A DNA stretch of 59,197 bases from Methylibium sp. (GCF_013817345.1 NZ_JACDCW010000003.1:1-59197); one strand, 5' to 3'; counted from the stretch's first letter, positions 25,410 through 35,047 are shown. Program-made: numbers and translations. Notes: generated by a model from the letters alone, not told the origin.

Positions 25410-26819
25410 TTACTTCGCCAGCTCGAAGCTCACCACCGTGATGCCCCCGTTCGAGCTGGCATCCACAGTACCACGGTGCATGAGGGCAATGGCCCGCACG
25501 ATGGCCAGGCCGAGGCCGTTACTGTCGGCGCGGGGAGCGCGCGAGGGCTCGGCACGGTAGAAGCGATCGAAGATGCGCGCCAGGTCTTGCCGCGGGATGG
25601 TGTCACCGACATTGCGCACGCTCACCCGCGCGCCACGATGGGTATGCATGACCCGGATGGCAACCACGTGCGGGTGTGGCCCGCTTGAGTACTTGAGCGC
25701 GTTCGACAGCAGATTGGACAAAGCCCGTCGAACCAGACCGGCATTGCAGCGGACACTCGCATCACCTTCGCACACCACCTTGGCCCTGCTGTCGGCAATC
25801 AACCCGTCGTAGTACTCGATCACCTTGGCAGCCTCGCCAGCCAGCGAGACCCATTCGCACCCCGTGGCCTGTTCACCAACGTCCGCGCGCGCCAGGAACA
25901 GCATGTCGTTGACGATGACGCGCATGCGCTGCAGCAACTCCAGGTTGGCCGCAAGCAGCTGTTCGATCTCTGTTTGGGAGCGCGGGGCCGCAAGCGTCAC
26001 CTCGACCCCGCTGATCAGTGCGGCGAGCGGCGTGCGCAGTTCGTGCGCCACATCGGCATTGAAAGACTCCAGGCGTGAATAGGCCTCCTGCAACCGGTCG
26101 AGCGCATCGTTGAAAGAAACCGTCAAAGCCTGCAGCTCGTCGTCTTCGTCATCGAGCGGCAGGCGCACAGAAGGCGAGTGCGGGCCAATACGTCCAGCAT
26201 GCTCGGCGAGGCGGCGGACCGGTCGGAAACCGCGCCGGGTGGCCCACGCCGCCAGGGCAGCGGTGGCCAAGGTGCCGAGCGCGCAAAGCCAGGCGACAGT
26301 CGTGCCGTACATGCGCAGGACGTCATTACGCATGCTTGCCGCCATTGCGACGGTGACCTGGGCGCCCTCACTCGACCCGGGCTCCTTGATGCTGACGCGG
26401 CAGCCGCTTGTCACGGTACCGTCCGGCAGAGTGAACGTGGAAGGCGCCTCGCCCACGTCGAGTGCCAATGGGTCTTGCGCATTGCCGAAAAGCCGCGTGC
26501 CATCGCGGGCATGGATCCATACGAGCAAATTGCCGTGGCCCATCAGCACGTCGTCCAGCTTTCGCCGGAATTCATCGTCGATGCCCGATTGCCCCTGCTC
26601 GACGAGCATGCTCTGCACCAGGATTATCTTGCTTTGCACCTCGTCGAACTCGACCCGCATCAACTCGCGCTCCAGCGTCCAGTACAGCAATGCGCCGAGT
26701 GCTGAGAACACTGCCACCGCAATAAGCGCCAAGGACATGGTGAGCCGGGCGACAATCGATCGGGCCGGATTGAGGCGCGCGTTGCGCCAAAGCTGCGCGC
26801 AGCTAAGCGATGTACTCAC
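25410..26819 (-). CDS. heavy-metal-type sensor histidine kinase (CusS/CopS-like)
   Basis: 469 aa. TM1 at about 27-50, a periplasmic sensor domain (about 50-165), TM2 at about 168-190, HAMP (about 190-245), HisKA with the phospho-acceptor in FNADVAHELRTPLAAL, N box NLLSNALKYS, and G box SNGLGLAIVRAIALMHRG. The periplasmic domain size and the HAMP-HisKA spacing fit the CusS/IrlS metal-sensor group. It is downstream of its cognate regulator on the same strand (73-bp gap). The final codons (VSFELAK) are also present, without the rest of the gene, at 19.18 kb. Confidence 0.9.
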   Translation of the reverse strand: MSTSLSCAQLWRNARLNPARSIVARLTMSLALIAVAVFSALGALLYWTLERELMRVEFDEVQSKIILVQSMLVEQGQSGIDDEFRRKLDDVLMGHGNLLVWIHARDGTRLFGNAQDPLALDVGEAPSTFTLPDGTVTSGCRVSIKEPGSSEGAQVTVAMAASMRNDVLRMYGTTVAWLCALGTLATAALAAWATRRGFRPVRRLAEHAGRIGPHSPSVRLPLDDEDDELQALTVSFNDALDRLQEAYSRLESFNADVAHELRTPLAALISGVEVTLAAPRSQTEIEQLLAANLELLQRMRVIVNDMLFLARADVGEQATGCEWVSLAGEAAKVIEYYDGLIADSRAKVVCEGDASVRCNAGLVRRALSNLLSNALKYSSGPHPHVVAIRVMHTHRGARVSVRNVGDTIPRQDLARIFDRFYRAEPSRAPRADSNGLGLAIVRAIALMHRGTVDASSNGGITVVSFELAK

Positions 26820-26892
26820 CGGCGCGCCCTAGCGCATCGTGGCCGCTTGGAAAGTGCAAGCGCGCATGCTTCGCGACGGCAGTGCGCGACGA

Positions 26893-27564
26893 TCATGCCC
26901 TCTGCTCGAGCACATAACCCATTCCGCGTACGGTGTGCAGCAACTTTGCAGCAAAAGGATCGTCGAGCTTGCCGCGCAGCCGGCGCACGGCGACTTCGAC
27001 AACATTGGTGTCGCTGTCGAAGTTCATGTCCCAGACCTGCTCTGCCAGCAGCGTGCGCGAAAGTACCTGACCTTGGCGTTGCAGCAGCAGCGTGAGCAGA
27101 GCGAACTCCTTGGCGGTCAAGTCCAAGCGCTGCTCGCCGCGTAGCGCCTTGCGGCGCACTAGGTCTAGGGCCAGCTCACCGAGTTGCAGAACGGTGGCTT
27201 CTTGCGCGCGGCCGCGGCGCAACAAGGCCTGCACGCGAGCAAGCAGCTCAGAGAATGAGAAGGGCTTGATGAGGTAATCGTCCGCGCCTCCCTGTAACCC
27301 GCGGACTCGGTCCTCGACCTTGTCGCGGGCCGTCAGCATCAGCACGGGCGTGTCCTTGACCTTGCGTACTGCGTCGAGGACGCCAAAGCCGTCGATGCCA
27401 GGCAGCATCACGTCAAGCACCAGCAAGTCGTAGCTGCCCTCCAGGGCCAGATGGCGACCGTCGATGCCGTCGTGGGCGACATCGACCACGTGGCCGTTCT
27501 CGCGCAATCCCTTGCACAGGTAATCGGCCAACCTACGCTCATCCTCCACGATCAGCAAACGCAT
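26893..27564 (-). CDS. OmpR-type response regulator (CusR/CopR/IrlR-like)
   Basis: 223 aa. The receiver domain (1-115) has the acidic pair VEDE, phospho-acceptor [11 protein letters not shown] (Asp51), Thr in LTARD and Lys in [10 protein letters not shown]. The C-terminal winged helix (125-220) contains [21 protein letters not shown] and [17 protein letters not shown], typical of heavy-metal regulators. The palindromic boxes at 18454 and 24687 resemble the sites of this subfamily and are its likely targets. It is the first gene of the regulator-kinase operon. Confidence 0.92.
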   Translation of the reverse strand: MRLLIVEDERRLADYLCKGLRENGHVVDVAHDGIDGRHLALEGSYDLLVLDVMLPGIDGFGVLDAVRKVKDTPVLMLTARDKVEDRVRGLQGGADDYLIKPFSFSELLARVQALLRRGRAQEATVLQLGELALDLVRRKALRGEQRLDLTAKEFALLTLLLQRQGQVLSRTLLAEQVWDMNFDSDTNVVEVAVRRLRGKLDDPFAAKLLHTVRGMGYVLEQRA

Positions 27565-27728
27565 CGCACGCTCCGAGTGTTGTAAGAGGCATGTCGTGCG
27601 ACGGGTCGAATTCCTTGCACTCGGTCATCCCGAGATGAGTGGGTTATGCGCTACCTGCCGGGGTTGACTTCGCCGATTAAGTGCGAAGCCGCTGGCGCCT
27701 AGCTGTCGAAGAGCGACGATCCGGCGAT

Positions 27729-28823
27729 CTAGATGAGCTTGAGGCGATTGACCGCGTCCCTGTCCCAACTCATGCCGTTGCCCGGCCGGTCGGGTGGAGA
27801 GACGCACCCGTCGACTACGCTCAGCGGTTCCTGAAGGATCGGGTTGGCCCAGTCCACGTACTCGAGCCAGTGAGCAGTCGGGCTCGCGGCAAGAAGGTGC
27901 ACACTGACTTCCGTAAAGAGATGCGACGAAAGCTCCACATTGGCGGCGTCGGCCAACGCTGCTGCAGCGATCCAACCGCTAACGCCGCCGATGCGCTCGA
28001 GGTCCGGCATCACGAAATCGCACGCTCGTTGTGACAAGGCCTGCGTCATTGCACGCGGCCCAGCGAAATTCTCACCAATCTGGACCGGCGTGCGCAGAAG
28101 CGCGGCGAGTTCGGCGCACGTGACGTAGTCGTCGTGGCGCACCGGCTCTTCGATCCGCACCAGCCCTTCGTCGTCGAGTTGACGGCAACGATCGCGCGCC
28201 ACGGCCGGGCTCAGCGCCTGGTTGAAGTCGGCCATCACGCCGACGTCCGCCGGTACTGCGGCAAGCACAGCCCGCACCGCGGCCAGGTCGTCCTTGGCAT
28301 GAGGCCGCCCGAGGCGCATCTTGATGGCTCGGAATCCCTCATCAACCAGTGCCAGAGCTTCTACCGCCGCCGCTGACGACTCCTGCAGCCCGAGACCGTT
28401 GCTGTTGTAAGCCGGCACCGGCCCGAGTGGCGCACCCAGCAGCGAAGCCAGTGGCAGTCCGGCAGCGATGGCAAGCGCATCCCAACAGGCGACGTCAATG
28501 CCCGCCATCACCATCAAGACGACGCCACGGGCTCCCACCAGGCGGAAACGCGACTCGAGTACTCGCCGCACTTCCGCTGGTGCAGCCGACGCGCCGGTGA
28601 GCACCGCGGCGGCATCGCGCAGCAGCGCAATTGCGGCAACACCCACCGACTGCAGATAGCAGAAAAGATAGGCGTGCCCGACGATGCCTTCTTCGGTTTG
28701 CAGGTCGATCAGCAGCAGCGCTGCGGTCTCGATGCGCATCGCACTGGTACCCAGCGCGCGCCGCTTCGGCACCATCACCAAAGTCCCGTCGATGGACCGG
28801 ACAGTGAGGCGCTGAGCGTTCAT
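27729..28823 (-). CDS. mandelate racemase / muconate lactonising enzyme family protein
   Basis: 364 aa, close in layout to Pseudomonas putida mandelate racemase: capping domain (1-130) and TIM barrel. Metal ligands are present in MADFNQAL (Asp195 equivalent), RIEEPV (Glu221) and IGENF (Glu247). His297 is kept in SSHLFTEVSVHLLA and Glu317 in AHWLEYVD. The lysine motif KTK of mandelate racemase is KMR here (IKMRLGR), so the S-specific base Lys166 is replaced by Arg. It may be a dehydratase or a one-sided epimerase rather than a true racemase. It overlaps the ketopantoate reductase-like gene by 4 bp, so the two act together. Confidence 0.88.
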   Translation of the reverse strand: MNAQRLTVRSIDGTLVMVPKRRALGTSAMRIETAALLLIDLQTEEGIVGHAYLFCYLQSVGVAAIALLRDAAAVLTGASAAPAEVRRVLESRFRLVGARGVVLMVMAGIDVACWDALAIAAGLPLASLLGAPLGPVPAYNSNGLGLQESSAAAVEALALVDEGFRAIKMRLGRPHAKDDLAAVRAVLAAVPADVGVMADFNQALSPAVARDRCRQLDDEGLVRIEEPVRHDDYVTCAELAALLRTPVQIGENFAGPRAMTQALSQRACDFVMPDLERIGGVSGWIAAAALADAANVELSSHLFTEVSVHLLAASPTAHWLEYVDWANPILQEPLSVVDGCVSPPDRPGNGMSWDRDAVNRLKLI

Positions 28824-29743
28824 CCCGGGCGCCCTTCAACATGCACCGACAAGATGTCGAGGACGGCCCGGTTGCACGGGGTTGCAATTCCCAGACGTTC
28901 ACCGCGCGACACCACGTCGCCGCTCAGCCAAGGCACTTCGAGGCGGCTGCCGCGCTCGAGGTCGTTGTGCATCGAGGACGTCATGGACGTTGGAAGCTGA
29001 TCGCAGAACGCCAAACGATCGCTCGCATAGTCGACCGGCAGCGCGACGCCCTCCGCCCGGGCAACCTGTACCGCTTCGTCCATGATGTCGCGCAGGAAGG
29101 CACGCGCCCGCTGGTTGCCGCGGATGGCGCCGATCGACATCCGCGTGGTCGCGGTGGCGCCTGAAAGACCGACCAGAAAAACGAACTTCTCCCAAATCGT
29201 CTGCCGAATGCAGCCGCTCAACTCATGCTCGATGCCCGCGGCGGCGCACGCGTCGCGAAAGCGCGTGACTCGCGCACTGGTCTTGCCGTCGTATTCCCCA
29301 AACACCAGCTTTTGCATGTTGCCCGAGTGCCTGATCACCCCCGGCTCAGCCAGCGTGGCCGCGATATAGCAGACGCCACCGAGGACCTGCGAGGCACCCA
29401 GTGCCGCTCGAAGGATGTCGTCCTTGACGACGCCGTTCTGGAATGACACCACGGCGGTCTGCTCGCCCACCAGCGGCTTGATAGACTCGGCGGCGAAGGC
29501 GGTGTCCCACAGTTTCACGCCGAACAGCACGAGATCGGTCTCCCCAATCCCCGCCGGCTCGTCGGTGGCTCGGACCTTGGGCAGATGGAGACCTCCAAGC
29601 GGGCTTTCGATTCGCAAGCCGCGTTCGCGTAGCGCTGCAAGTTGCGCTCCGCGGGCTACGAAGGTCACGTCGCACCCGGCGTTCGCTAGGCGTGCGCCGA
29701 AGTAGCCGCCTACGCCGCCGGTTCCCATGATGGTCACACGCAC
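28820..29743 (-). CDS. ketopantoate reductase family (PanE/ApbA-like) oxidoreductase
   Basis: 307 aa from a GTG start with a perfect AAGGAG site five bases upstream; a longer in-frame start to 29779 would place the ribosome site inside the gene. The N-terminal Rossmann motif is MGTGGVGGYFGARLANAG; FQNGV and IWEKFVF (Lys equivalent to the PanE catalytic Lys176) follow. The two Asn residues that bind ketopantoate in E. coli PanE are not seen after that lysine. A different 2-oxoacid is therefore likely. It is cotranscribed with the racemase-like gene, suggesting a short hydroxyacid/oxoacid pathway. Confidence 0.85.
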   Translation of the reverse strand: MRVTIMGTGGVGGYFGARLANAGCDVTFVARGAQLAALRERGLRIESPLGGLHLPKVRATDEPAGIGETDLVLFGVKLWDTAFAAESIKPLVGEQTAVVSFQNGVVKDDILRAALGASQVLGGVCYIAATLAEPGVIRHSGNMQKLVFGEYDGKTSARVTRFRDACAAAGIEHELSGCIRQTIWEKFVFLVGLSGATATTRMSIGAIRGNQRARAFLRDIMDEAVQVARAEGVALPVDYASDRLAFCDQLPTSMTSSMHNDLERGSRLEVPWLSGDVVSRGERLGIATPCNRAVLDILSVHVEGRPG

Positions 29744-29884
29744 AAACTCTCCTTGAATGGTCGTTGTCAAGAACTGCACATGGTCGGCGAGTCGCGAGCC
29801 GACGTTTCTCTTGGCGCAAGCACGATGCGAGGCCCGGGAAGGACTCCCGCGCTTTCACGGCGGTCATATCCCGAGCCGCGCCAT

Positions 29885-30178
29885 TCATTTCCTCGCCAAG
29901 AGATCGGCGATCGTGCCGCCCTGTTCGAGGCAAGATTTCGCCGTCGTACCCTTGAAGCCCTGCCCTTTGCAGGCGCTGTTGCCTTTACAAGCGCTTTGAG
30001 CCGTCTTGCAGTCGTTCTGGCCCTTGCACTCGTTGACGCCATAGCAGTGCACCTTGTCGCTGGCAGCGACGGCTAGGCCGCTCGAGCCCGGCTGATTCGC
30101 GGCAGCAAAAGCACCGGCGGACAGCGCAAGGGTAGCCGCGGCGGCAGCCAGTCGGGCGCCTTGTGAGTGAATGGACAT
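29885..30178 (-). CDS. bufferin-type periplasmic metallophore precursor (BufA2-like)
   Basis: 97 aa. A signal peptide (residues 1-26) is followed by the six-cysteine core [31 protein letters not shown] and SCLEQGG. This pattern matches the BufA2 group of copper-binding bufferins, RiPP-like proteins whose cysteines are modified by a DUF692 enzyme (BufB) with a DUF2063 partner (BufC). Neither partner gene is nearby, so it is an orphan here. The ribosome site is AAGGAAACC. It lies among metal-type genes on the accessory segment. Confidence 0.75.
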   Translation of the reverse strand: MSIHSQGARLAAAAATLALSAGAFAAANQPGSSGLAVAASDKVHCYGVNECKGQNDCKTAQSACKGNSACKGQGFKGTTAKSCLEQGGTIADLLARK

Positions 30179-30301
30179 GATGGTTTCCTTTAGGTTGAGG
30201 GGACAGGAGTTCGGCCCCCGGCTGGAGCGGGCCGGTGGGTGTGAGCAGCGCCGTACCGCGAAACGGACCGGCGTCGCCTCTCGGACTGACAGGCAAGGGG
30301 C

Positions 30302-31396
30302 TCAGTTGGCCGCCAGCCCTACGACACTGCGGGGCAACCCGCTGCCGCTCCCGGCGGCGGTGAGGGCGCCGTCGGGGTCGATGTCGAACACGACGACGCG
30401 TGCGTTGCCGCGATCGAGGACGAACAATCGTTGCCCGCCAGCCGAGATCGCTGCGTCCACGGGCGTCGAGCCGTCACCGACGCTGCCTGCCTGTGCAGCG
30501 ATCAGCGAGATCGTGCCGTCCCGTGCGATACGGAAGCTGCTGATGCTGCGGCTGCCGGTGTTGGCCGTGTAGAAGTAGCGGCCGTTCGGCGTCACGGCGA
30601 CCCAGCATGGCGCGGTCTGCGTCGTCGCGACCGGCCCGCTCAACAGCTGAGGGACCGGGCCGTTGAGCCGGTACGAGGATGCCGTGCCGGCGCCGGCCTC
30701 CGAGACGAACAGACGGTTGCGGCGGTCGAATCCAAAACCGAACGGCACCAAGCCCGCCGATCGGCTGATCAGCGGTGCGCCGAGACTGCCGTCGGCGCCC
30801 ACGCGGTAGGTGACGAGCCGGTGGGTGCCCTTTTCGGTCACGATCAGCGTGTCGCCATCGGCGCTGAACGACACCTGCGCCGCTGCCGTGCCGCTGGAGG
30901 CTGAGAGCGGCCGACTACCGAGCTGCGTCAGCTGACCCCTGTCGTTGCGAAAGGCGACGATATTGCCTTCACCCTGGTCGTTGAGCACCACGACGATGCC
31001 TTCGCGCTCGGCCACGCTTATCGGCCGGGTGCCGCCAGAGTCGACCACCGACGCCAACCGCAATTCGAGTCCACTGACGAGGAAAGTCGCCAAGGTGTTG
31101 CTACCGGCGTTCACGACGAACACATAGCGGCCGCTGCCGCTCAGGCTCACCGCGCCTTGCGAGCCGAGCCCGCCGCCGCTGCCAGCGCCGTCGCTCGACG
31201 CCGAGGTTCTCCGCGCGAGCCCCCCGTTGCCGTCGGGCGCGAACACGACCAGCTCGTTGCCCGCAGTCGAGTTGCTGATCGTGAACACCTTGTCGGCATG
31301 CAGTGCGTCCGCAGCCATGCCCTGACGGTGGTGGAATGCGGTCAACGCGAGTGGCAGGCCAAGCAGCTTGAAAGCGTCGCGGCGGGTAGGTTTCAT
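30302..31396 (-). CDS. secreted beta-propeller protein (lactonase/YncE-like)
   Basis: 364 aa from the ATG at 31396, which has GGAGACC upstream and gives a signal peptide (MKPTRRDAFKLLGLPLALTA). The mature part is a chain of about seven blade repeats of the type GRYVFVVNAGSNTLATF, GRYFYTANTGSRSISSFRI and QRLFVLDRGNARVVVFDI. This is the layout of 6-phosphogluconolactonase-like seven-bladed propellers. There is no obvious catalytic signature. It is divergent from the response-regulator gene at 31530. Confidence 0.8.
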   Translation of the reverse strand: MKPTRRDAFKLLGLPLALTAFHHRQGMAADALHADKVFTISNSTAGNELVVFAPDGNGGLARRTSASSDGAGSGGGLGSQGAVSLSGSGRYVFVVNAGSNTLATFLVSGLELRLASVVDSGGTRPISVAEREGIVVVLNDQGEGNIVAFRNDRGQLTQLGSRPLSASSGTAAAQVSFSADGDTLIVTEKGTHRLVTYRVGADGSLGAPLISRSAGLVPFGFGFDRRNRLFVSEAGAGTASSYRLNGPVPQLLSGPVATTQTAPCWVAVTPNGRYFYTANTGSRSISSFRIARDGTISLIAAQAGSVGDGSTPVDAAISAGGQRLFVLDRGNARVVVFDIDPDGALTAAGSGSGLPRSVVGLAAN

Positions 31397-31529
31397 GCAG
31401 GTCTCCTTGGGAACGGGCCGCCAGTGTTGTTCAGGCCCGGACACAACGTCCTCACGCAGAGTTCAACTTAATGTGAACATTTCGGGCCCGTGCGCGCTGC
31501 AAAATGCCTTGAGCAGCGGGAGAGCAACG

Positions 31530-32267
31530 ATGGATGCACGTAAACGCGTGCTGCTGGTGGAAGACGACCTCGGAATTGCCGAGATACTGCGGCTGCACCT
31601 CGCCGACGAGGGCTACGCGGTGGAGCACGCGGCCGACGGACACAGCGGACTGGCGCTGCTCGAGCGCGGCGGCAGCTGGGACGCGCTGATCCTCGACCTG
31701 ATGCTGCCAGGCATCGACGGCCTTGAAATCTGCAGACGCGCGCGCGCGATGGCGTCCTACACGCCCATCGTCATCATCAGCGCGCGTTCCAGCGAGGTGC
31801 ACCGCATTCTCGGATTGGAAATCGGCGCTGACGACTACCTTGCGAAACCTTTCTCGGTGCTGGAGCTCACCGCGCGAGTGCGCGCACTGCTGCGCCGTGT
31901 CGACGCGCTCGCCAAGGCAAGTCGAATCGAGGGGGGTGCAATAGAGACCGGTGGACTGCGCATCGACCCACTGACACGAGAGGCCGCGATCGACGGGCAC
32001 CGGTTCGATCTGACGCCGCGCGAGTTCGAGCTGTTGTACTTCTTTGCGCGCCGCCCAGGCCATGTGTTCTCGCGGCTGGACTTGCTCAACCAGGTTTGGG
32101 GTTACCGGCACGACGGCTACGAGCACACCGTCAACACCCACATCAATCGACTGCGGGCGAAGATAGAGCCCGATCCCACGGTGCCGCGACGAATCCTCAC
32201 CGTTTGGGGGCATGGCTACAAGTTTGCGCCACTCGAAAGCAACCGCGGTGGTGGGACGGCAAGATGA
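31530..32267 (+). CDS. OmpR-type response regulator
   Basis: 245 aa. Receiver domain with VEDD, LILDLMLPGIDG (phospho-Asp) and LAKPFSVLEL, and a C-terminal winged helix with LTPREFELLYFFARRPGHVF and HTVNTHINRLRAKIE. The ATG at 31530 is preferred over an in-frame extension to 31368 because it has GGGAGAG upstream and yields a normal receiver start (KRVLLVEDD). The stop overlaps the kinase start by 4 bp (ATGA). Confidence 0.92.
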   Translation: MDARKRVLLVEDDLGIAEILRLHLADEGYAVEHAADGHSGLALLERGGSWDALILDLMLPGIDGLEICRRARAMASYTPIVIISARSSEVHRILGLEIGADDYLAKPFSVLELTARVRALLRRVDALAKASRIEGGAIETGGLRIDPLTREAAIDGHRFDLTPREFELLYFFARRPGHVFSRLDLLNQVWGYRHDGYEHTVNTHINRLRAKIEPDPTVPRRILTVWGHGYKFAPLESNRGGGTAR

Positions 32268-33749
32268 GCCGACTGACGCTGTGGCAGCGACTCGCGTTGG
32301 CCTTCGCTGCCCTGTTACTCGTTTGCTGGGCGGCCACCGCGTGGCTGCAGCTCAGCGCCAGCCGGCTGCATGAGCAAGAGGTCGTTCAACGGCTGTCGCG
32401 CGACCTTGCCGCGCACATCGCCGGCCACACCGCGCTGGTGGAGCGGGACGGCAGCTTCGACCGCGAAGCCGTTCGGGCACTGTTCGGGATGCTGATGGTG
32501 GTCAACCCGGGCGCAGAGGTTTATCTGTTGTCGCCGGACGGAGGCATCGAGGCGCAGGCCGCACCGCCAGGGCACCTGAAGCTCGATGCGGTCGATCTTC
32601 AGCCGATCCACCGCTTCCTTGCTGGTGAGGCGCTGCCAATCGCAGGCGACGATCCTCGTGCCGACGACGGCGTACGCAAGGTATTCAGCGCGGCGCCGCT
32701 GAGCGCCGAGGGTCGCGATGCGGGCTACGTCTACGTGGTGCTGATGGGTGAGGCGCACGATGTGCTGGCCGCGGCGGCTCCGTCCAGTGCAGTGACCCGC
32801 GCTACCCTGGCGTCGATGGCCATCGTGGCGGTATTGGTGCTGCTTGCCGGGCTCGCCGCCTTCGCGTGGATCACGCGCCGGCTTCGTGCTCTGACCGCCG
32901 AGGTGCGACGGCTCGAGCGAGACGGCTTCGCCGTGGCCGACGAGGCGCTGCTCGCTCCCCCCGAAGGGGCGCAGCGCGACGAGATCGCACTGCTGCATCA
33001 GGCCTTCGTGCAGATGGCGCAGCGCATCGCCGCACAATGGCGCGCGCTGGTCGACCAGGACCGGCAGCGCCGTGAGCTGGTAGCCAATATCTCGCATGAC
33101 TTGCGCACGCCGCTGATGTCGCTGCATGGATACCTCGAAACGTTGACGCTGAAATCTGCGTTGCTCGGCGAGGCCGAGCGGCGCCGCTATCTCGAAACCG
33201 CGTTGGCCCAGAGCCGAAAGGTCGGCCGTCTTGCGCAGGAGTTGTTCGAGTTGGCGCGACTCGAGCACGGCGCCGTCAAGCCCGCCCTCGAGAGTTTTCT
33301 CTTTGGGCGAGTTGACGCAGGACGTGTTCCAGAAATTCGAGCTCACAGCAGGGTCGCGACAAGTGAAACTCGATGCGGACATCTCGCTGCTGCTGCCAGC
33401 GGTTAACGCCGACCTCGGCATGATCGAACGCGTTCTTACCAACCTCCTGGACAACGCAGTCCGCCACACGCCTTCTGGCGGCGAAGTGCGCGTCGAACTG
33501 CGCCATACCGACGGGCGCGTGACGGTACAGGTGAGCGACACCGGCCCAGGTATTGCGCCCGAACTGCGGCGCACGCTCTTCAAGCGCGCCTCTACCGGCT
33601 CGCCCCTCTCGGGTCAGTCGAACGGGGGCGGGCTCGGCCTCATGATCGTTCGCCGTATCCTGCAGCTGCACGGCAGCGACATAGAACTGCTAGATCGGCC
33701 GGGTTGCGGCGCGGTCTTCAGCTTCGCTCTGGCGGCCAGCTGCGGTTAG
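32264..33749 (+). pseudogene. sensor histidine kinase partner, single frameshift
   Basis: The first 346 codons or so encode TM1 (about 12-32), a periplasmic domain, TM2 (about 180-200), HAMP, and a HisKA domain with ELVANISHDLRTPLMSLHGY. At about 33294-33302 the frame shifts near GAGAGTTTTCTCTTTGGG: one extra base or two missing. The correct continuation LGELTQDVFQKFEL and the ATPase part (NLLDNAVRHTPSGG, VSDTGPGI, GGGLGLMIVRRILQLHG) is in another frame to 33749. As written, the kinase lacks its ATP-binding domain; a sequencing error is possible. Confidence 0.88.
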
Positions 33750-33832
33750 CGCGTTCGCCGAGCAGGATTGCCCACCGGCCCGGAAGCGACGTCGGATAGC
33801 CGAACGCCCAATCGCGTCCGGGTAGCCTTTCA

Positions 33833-34897
33833 TCAAGGACGAGGCAGCTTTCGAGCCAAAAAGTCGCGCATCAGGGCCGCGATTTCGTCGCCCTTGTCCT
33901 CCAGTGCGAAGTGCCCGGTGTCAAGGAGATGAAGCTCGGCTTCCGGCAGATCGCGCAGATACGGATACGCGCCATCGACGGGAAAGATCTTGTCGTTCTT
34001 GCCCCAGACGATCAGCGTCGGCGGACGGTACTCGCGGAAGAAGGCTTGAAATTGCGGGTAGAGCGCGACGTTGCTGCCGTAGTCCTTGAACAGGTCGAGC
34101 TGGATCTCGACGTTGCCGGGTCGGTCCAGCAAGGCTTGGTCGTGCACCCAGCTGGCTGGATCAATGCGAGAGGGGTCCTTCACCCCGTCGATGTACTGGT
34201 ACTTCGTGGCGTTGAGAGTGGTCCCTGCGCGCAGGGCGTCGCGGCGCTGTTGGGTGCCTTCGCGCCAGTAGGCCTTGATGGGGTCCCAGAACTCGCGCAG
34301 CCCTTCCGAATACGCGTTGCCGTTCTGAACGACAAGGGCAGTCACACGGTCCGGCTGACGGAGCGCCAACCTGAACCCGACCGGCGCACCGTAGTCCATG
34401 ACGTACAGCGCATAACGCTCCGCGCCAAGTCGCGTGAGCAATCCGTCGATCAGTTCCGCGTATATGGCGAACCCATAGGCGAAACTCTTACGGTCAGGCG
34501 CGGCGCTTTGGCCGAAGGCTGGGTAGTCGGGGGCGATGACGCGGTAACGATCGGCAAGCTCGGGGATGAGATTGCGATACATGTGCGACGACGCCGGAAA
34601 ACCATGCAGAAGCACCACCACCGGCGCATCGCGCCGGCCGGCCTCGCGATAAAAGAGGTCTACCCCGTTCACCTCCAGTGTGCGATGCCGGACGACCAGA
34701 TGGTCCGCCGCGGCGCCGGTCCTTGCTTCGCCCTTCGCATTCGACATCGCTTTCGCTCCCGGCAGGGGCGTCGCTACAAGCCCTCCTCGTTCCAGCTTCG
34801 ATGCTTGCGCCTGGAGCGGTTGTGAGAACGACGCGAGGAGCGCACAAGCCGCAGCTAGCATGGACAGGGGGACGGTGTTGCGAAAGGCTGGTTTCAT
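33833..34897 (-). CDS. exported alpha/beta hydrolase (epoxide hydrolase / haloalkane dehalogenase-like)
   Basis: 354 aa. A signal peptide (residues 1-30, ending QAQA) and a linker are followed by an alpha/beta hydrolase: [18 protein letters not shown], nucleophile elbow [15 protein letters not shown] with Asp as nucleophile, a cap domain, [11 protein letters not shown], and DTGHFALED with the catalytic His. An Asp nucleophile is typical of epoxide hydrolases and dehalogenases. Its presence near the haloacid cassette is suggestive but not proof. It is divergent from a CGNR-type regulator; the shared promoter has a strong inverted repeat. Confidence 0.85.
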   Translation of the reverse strand: MKPAFRNTVPLSMLAAACALLASFSQPLQAQASKLERGGLVATPLPGAKAMSNAKGEARTGAAADHLVVRHRTLEVNGVDLFYREAGRRDAPVVVLLHGFPASSHMYRNLIPELADRYRVIAPDYPAFGQSAAPDRKSFAYGFAIYAELIDGLLTRLGAERYALYVMDYGAPVGFRLALRQPDRVTALVVQNGNAYSEGLREFWDPIKAYWREGTQQRRDALRAGTTLNATKYQYIDGVKDPSRIDPASWVHDQALLDRPGNVEIQLDLFKDYGSNVALYPQFQAFFREYRPPTLIVWGKNDKIFPVDGAYPYLRDLPEAELHLLDTGHFALEDKGDEIAALMRDFLARKLPRP

Positions 34898-34936
34898 GGA
34901 ATTTTTCTCTGTGGGCGTTCAGGTTCGTGGCGCTAT

Positions 34937-34967
34937 GTAACTTATAAATAGCGTTTATATAAGTTAC
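34937..34967. promoter_or_regulatory. inverted-repeat operator between hydrolase and CGNR regulator
   Basis: Perfect 10-bp arms GTAACTTATA and TATAAGTTAC separated by 11 bases, in a very AT-rich divergent promoter. A further half-site AAGTTAC lies near 35000. It is a likely operator for the divergent regulator. Confidence 0.65.
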
Positions 34968-35047
34968 TTCAGGCAAGCTAACGTGTCAACAAGAATGACG
35001 AAAGTTACAATCTTGCTGATCTCGTCGCAGCCCCGGCACTCTCAAGC

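Larger units (their letters stand above)
24678..25435. repeat. ~0.76-kb direct repeat, copy 2 (probable parent)
   Basis: Matches 18445-19200. Here the right end continues into the full sensor-kinase gene, so this copy is in its original context. Differences from copy 1 are scattered substitutions plus one extra codon in the small gene. Confidence 0.93.
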
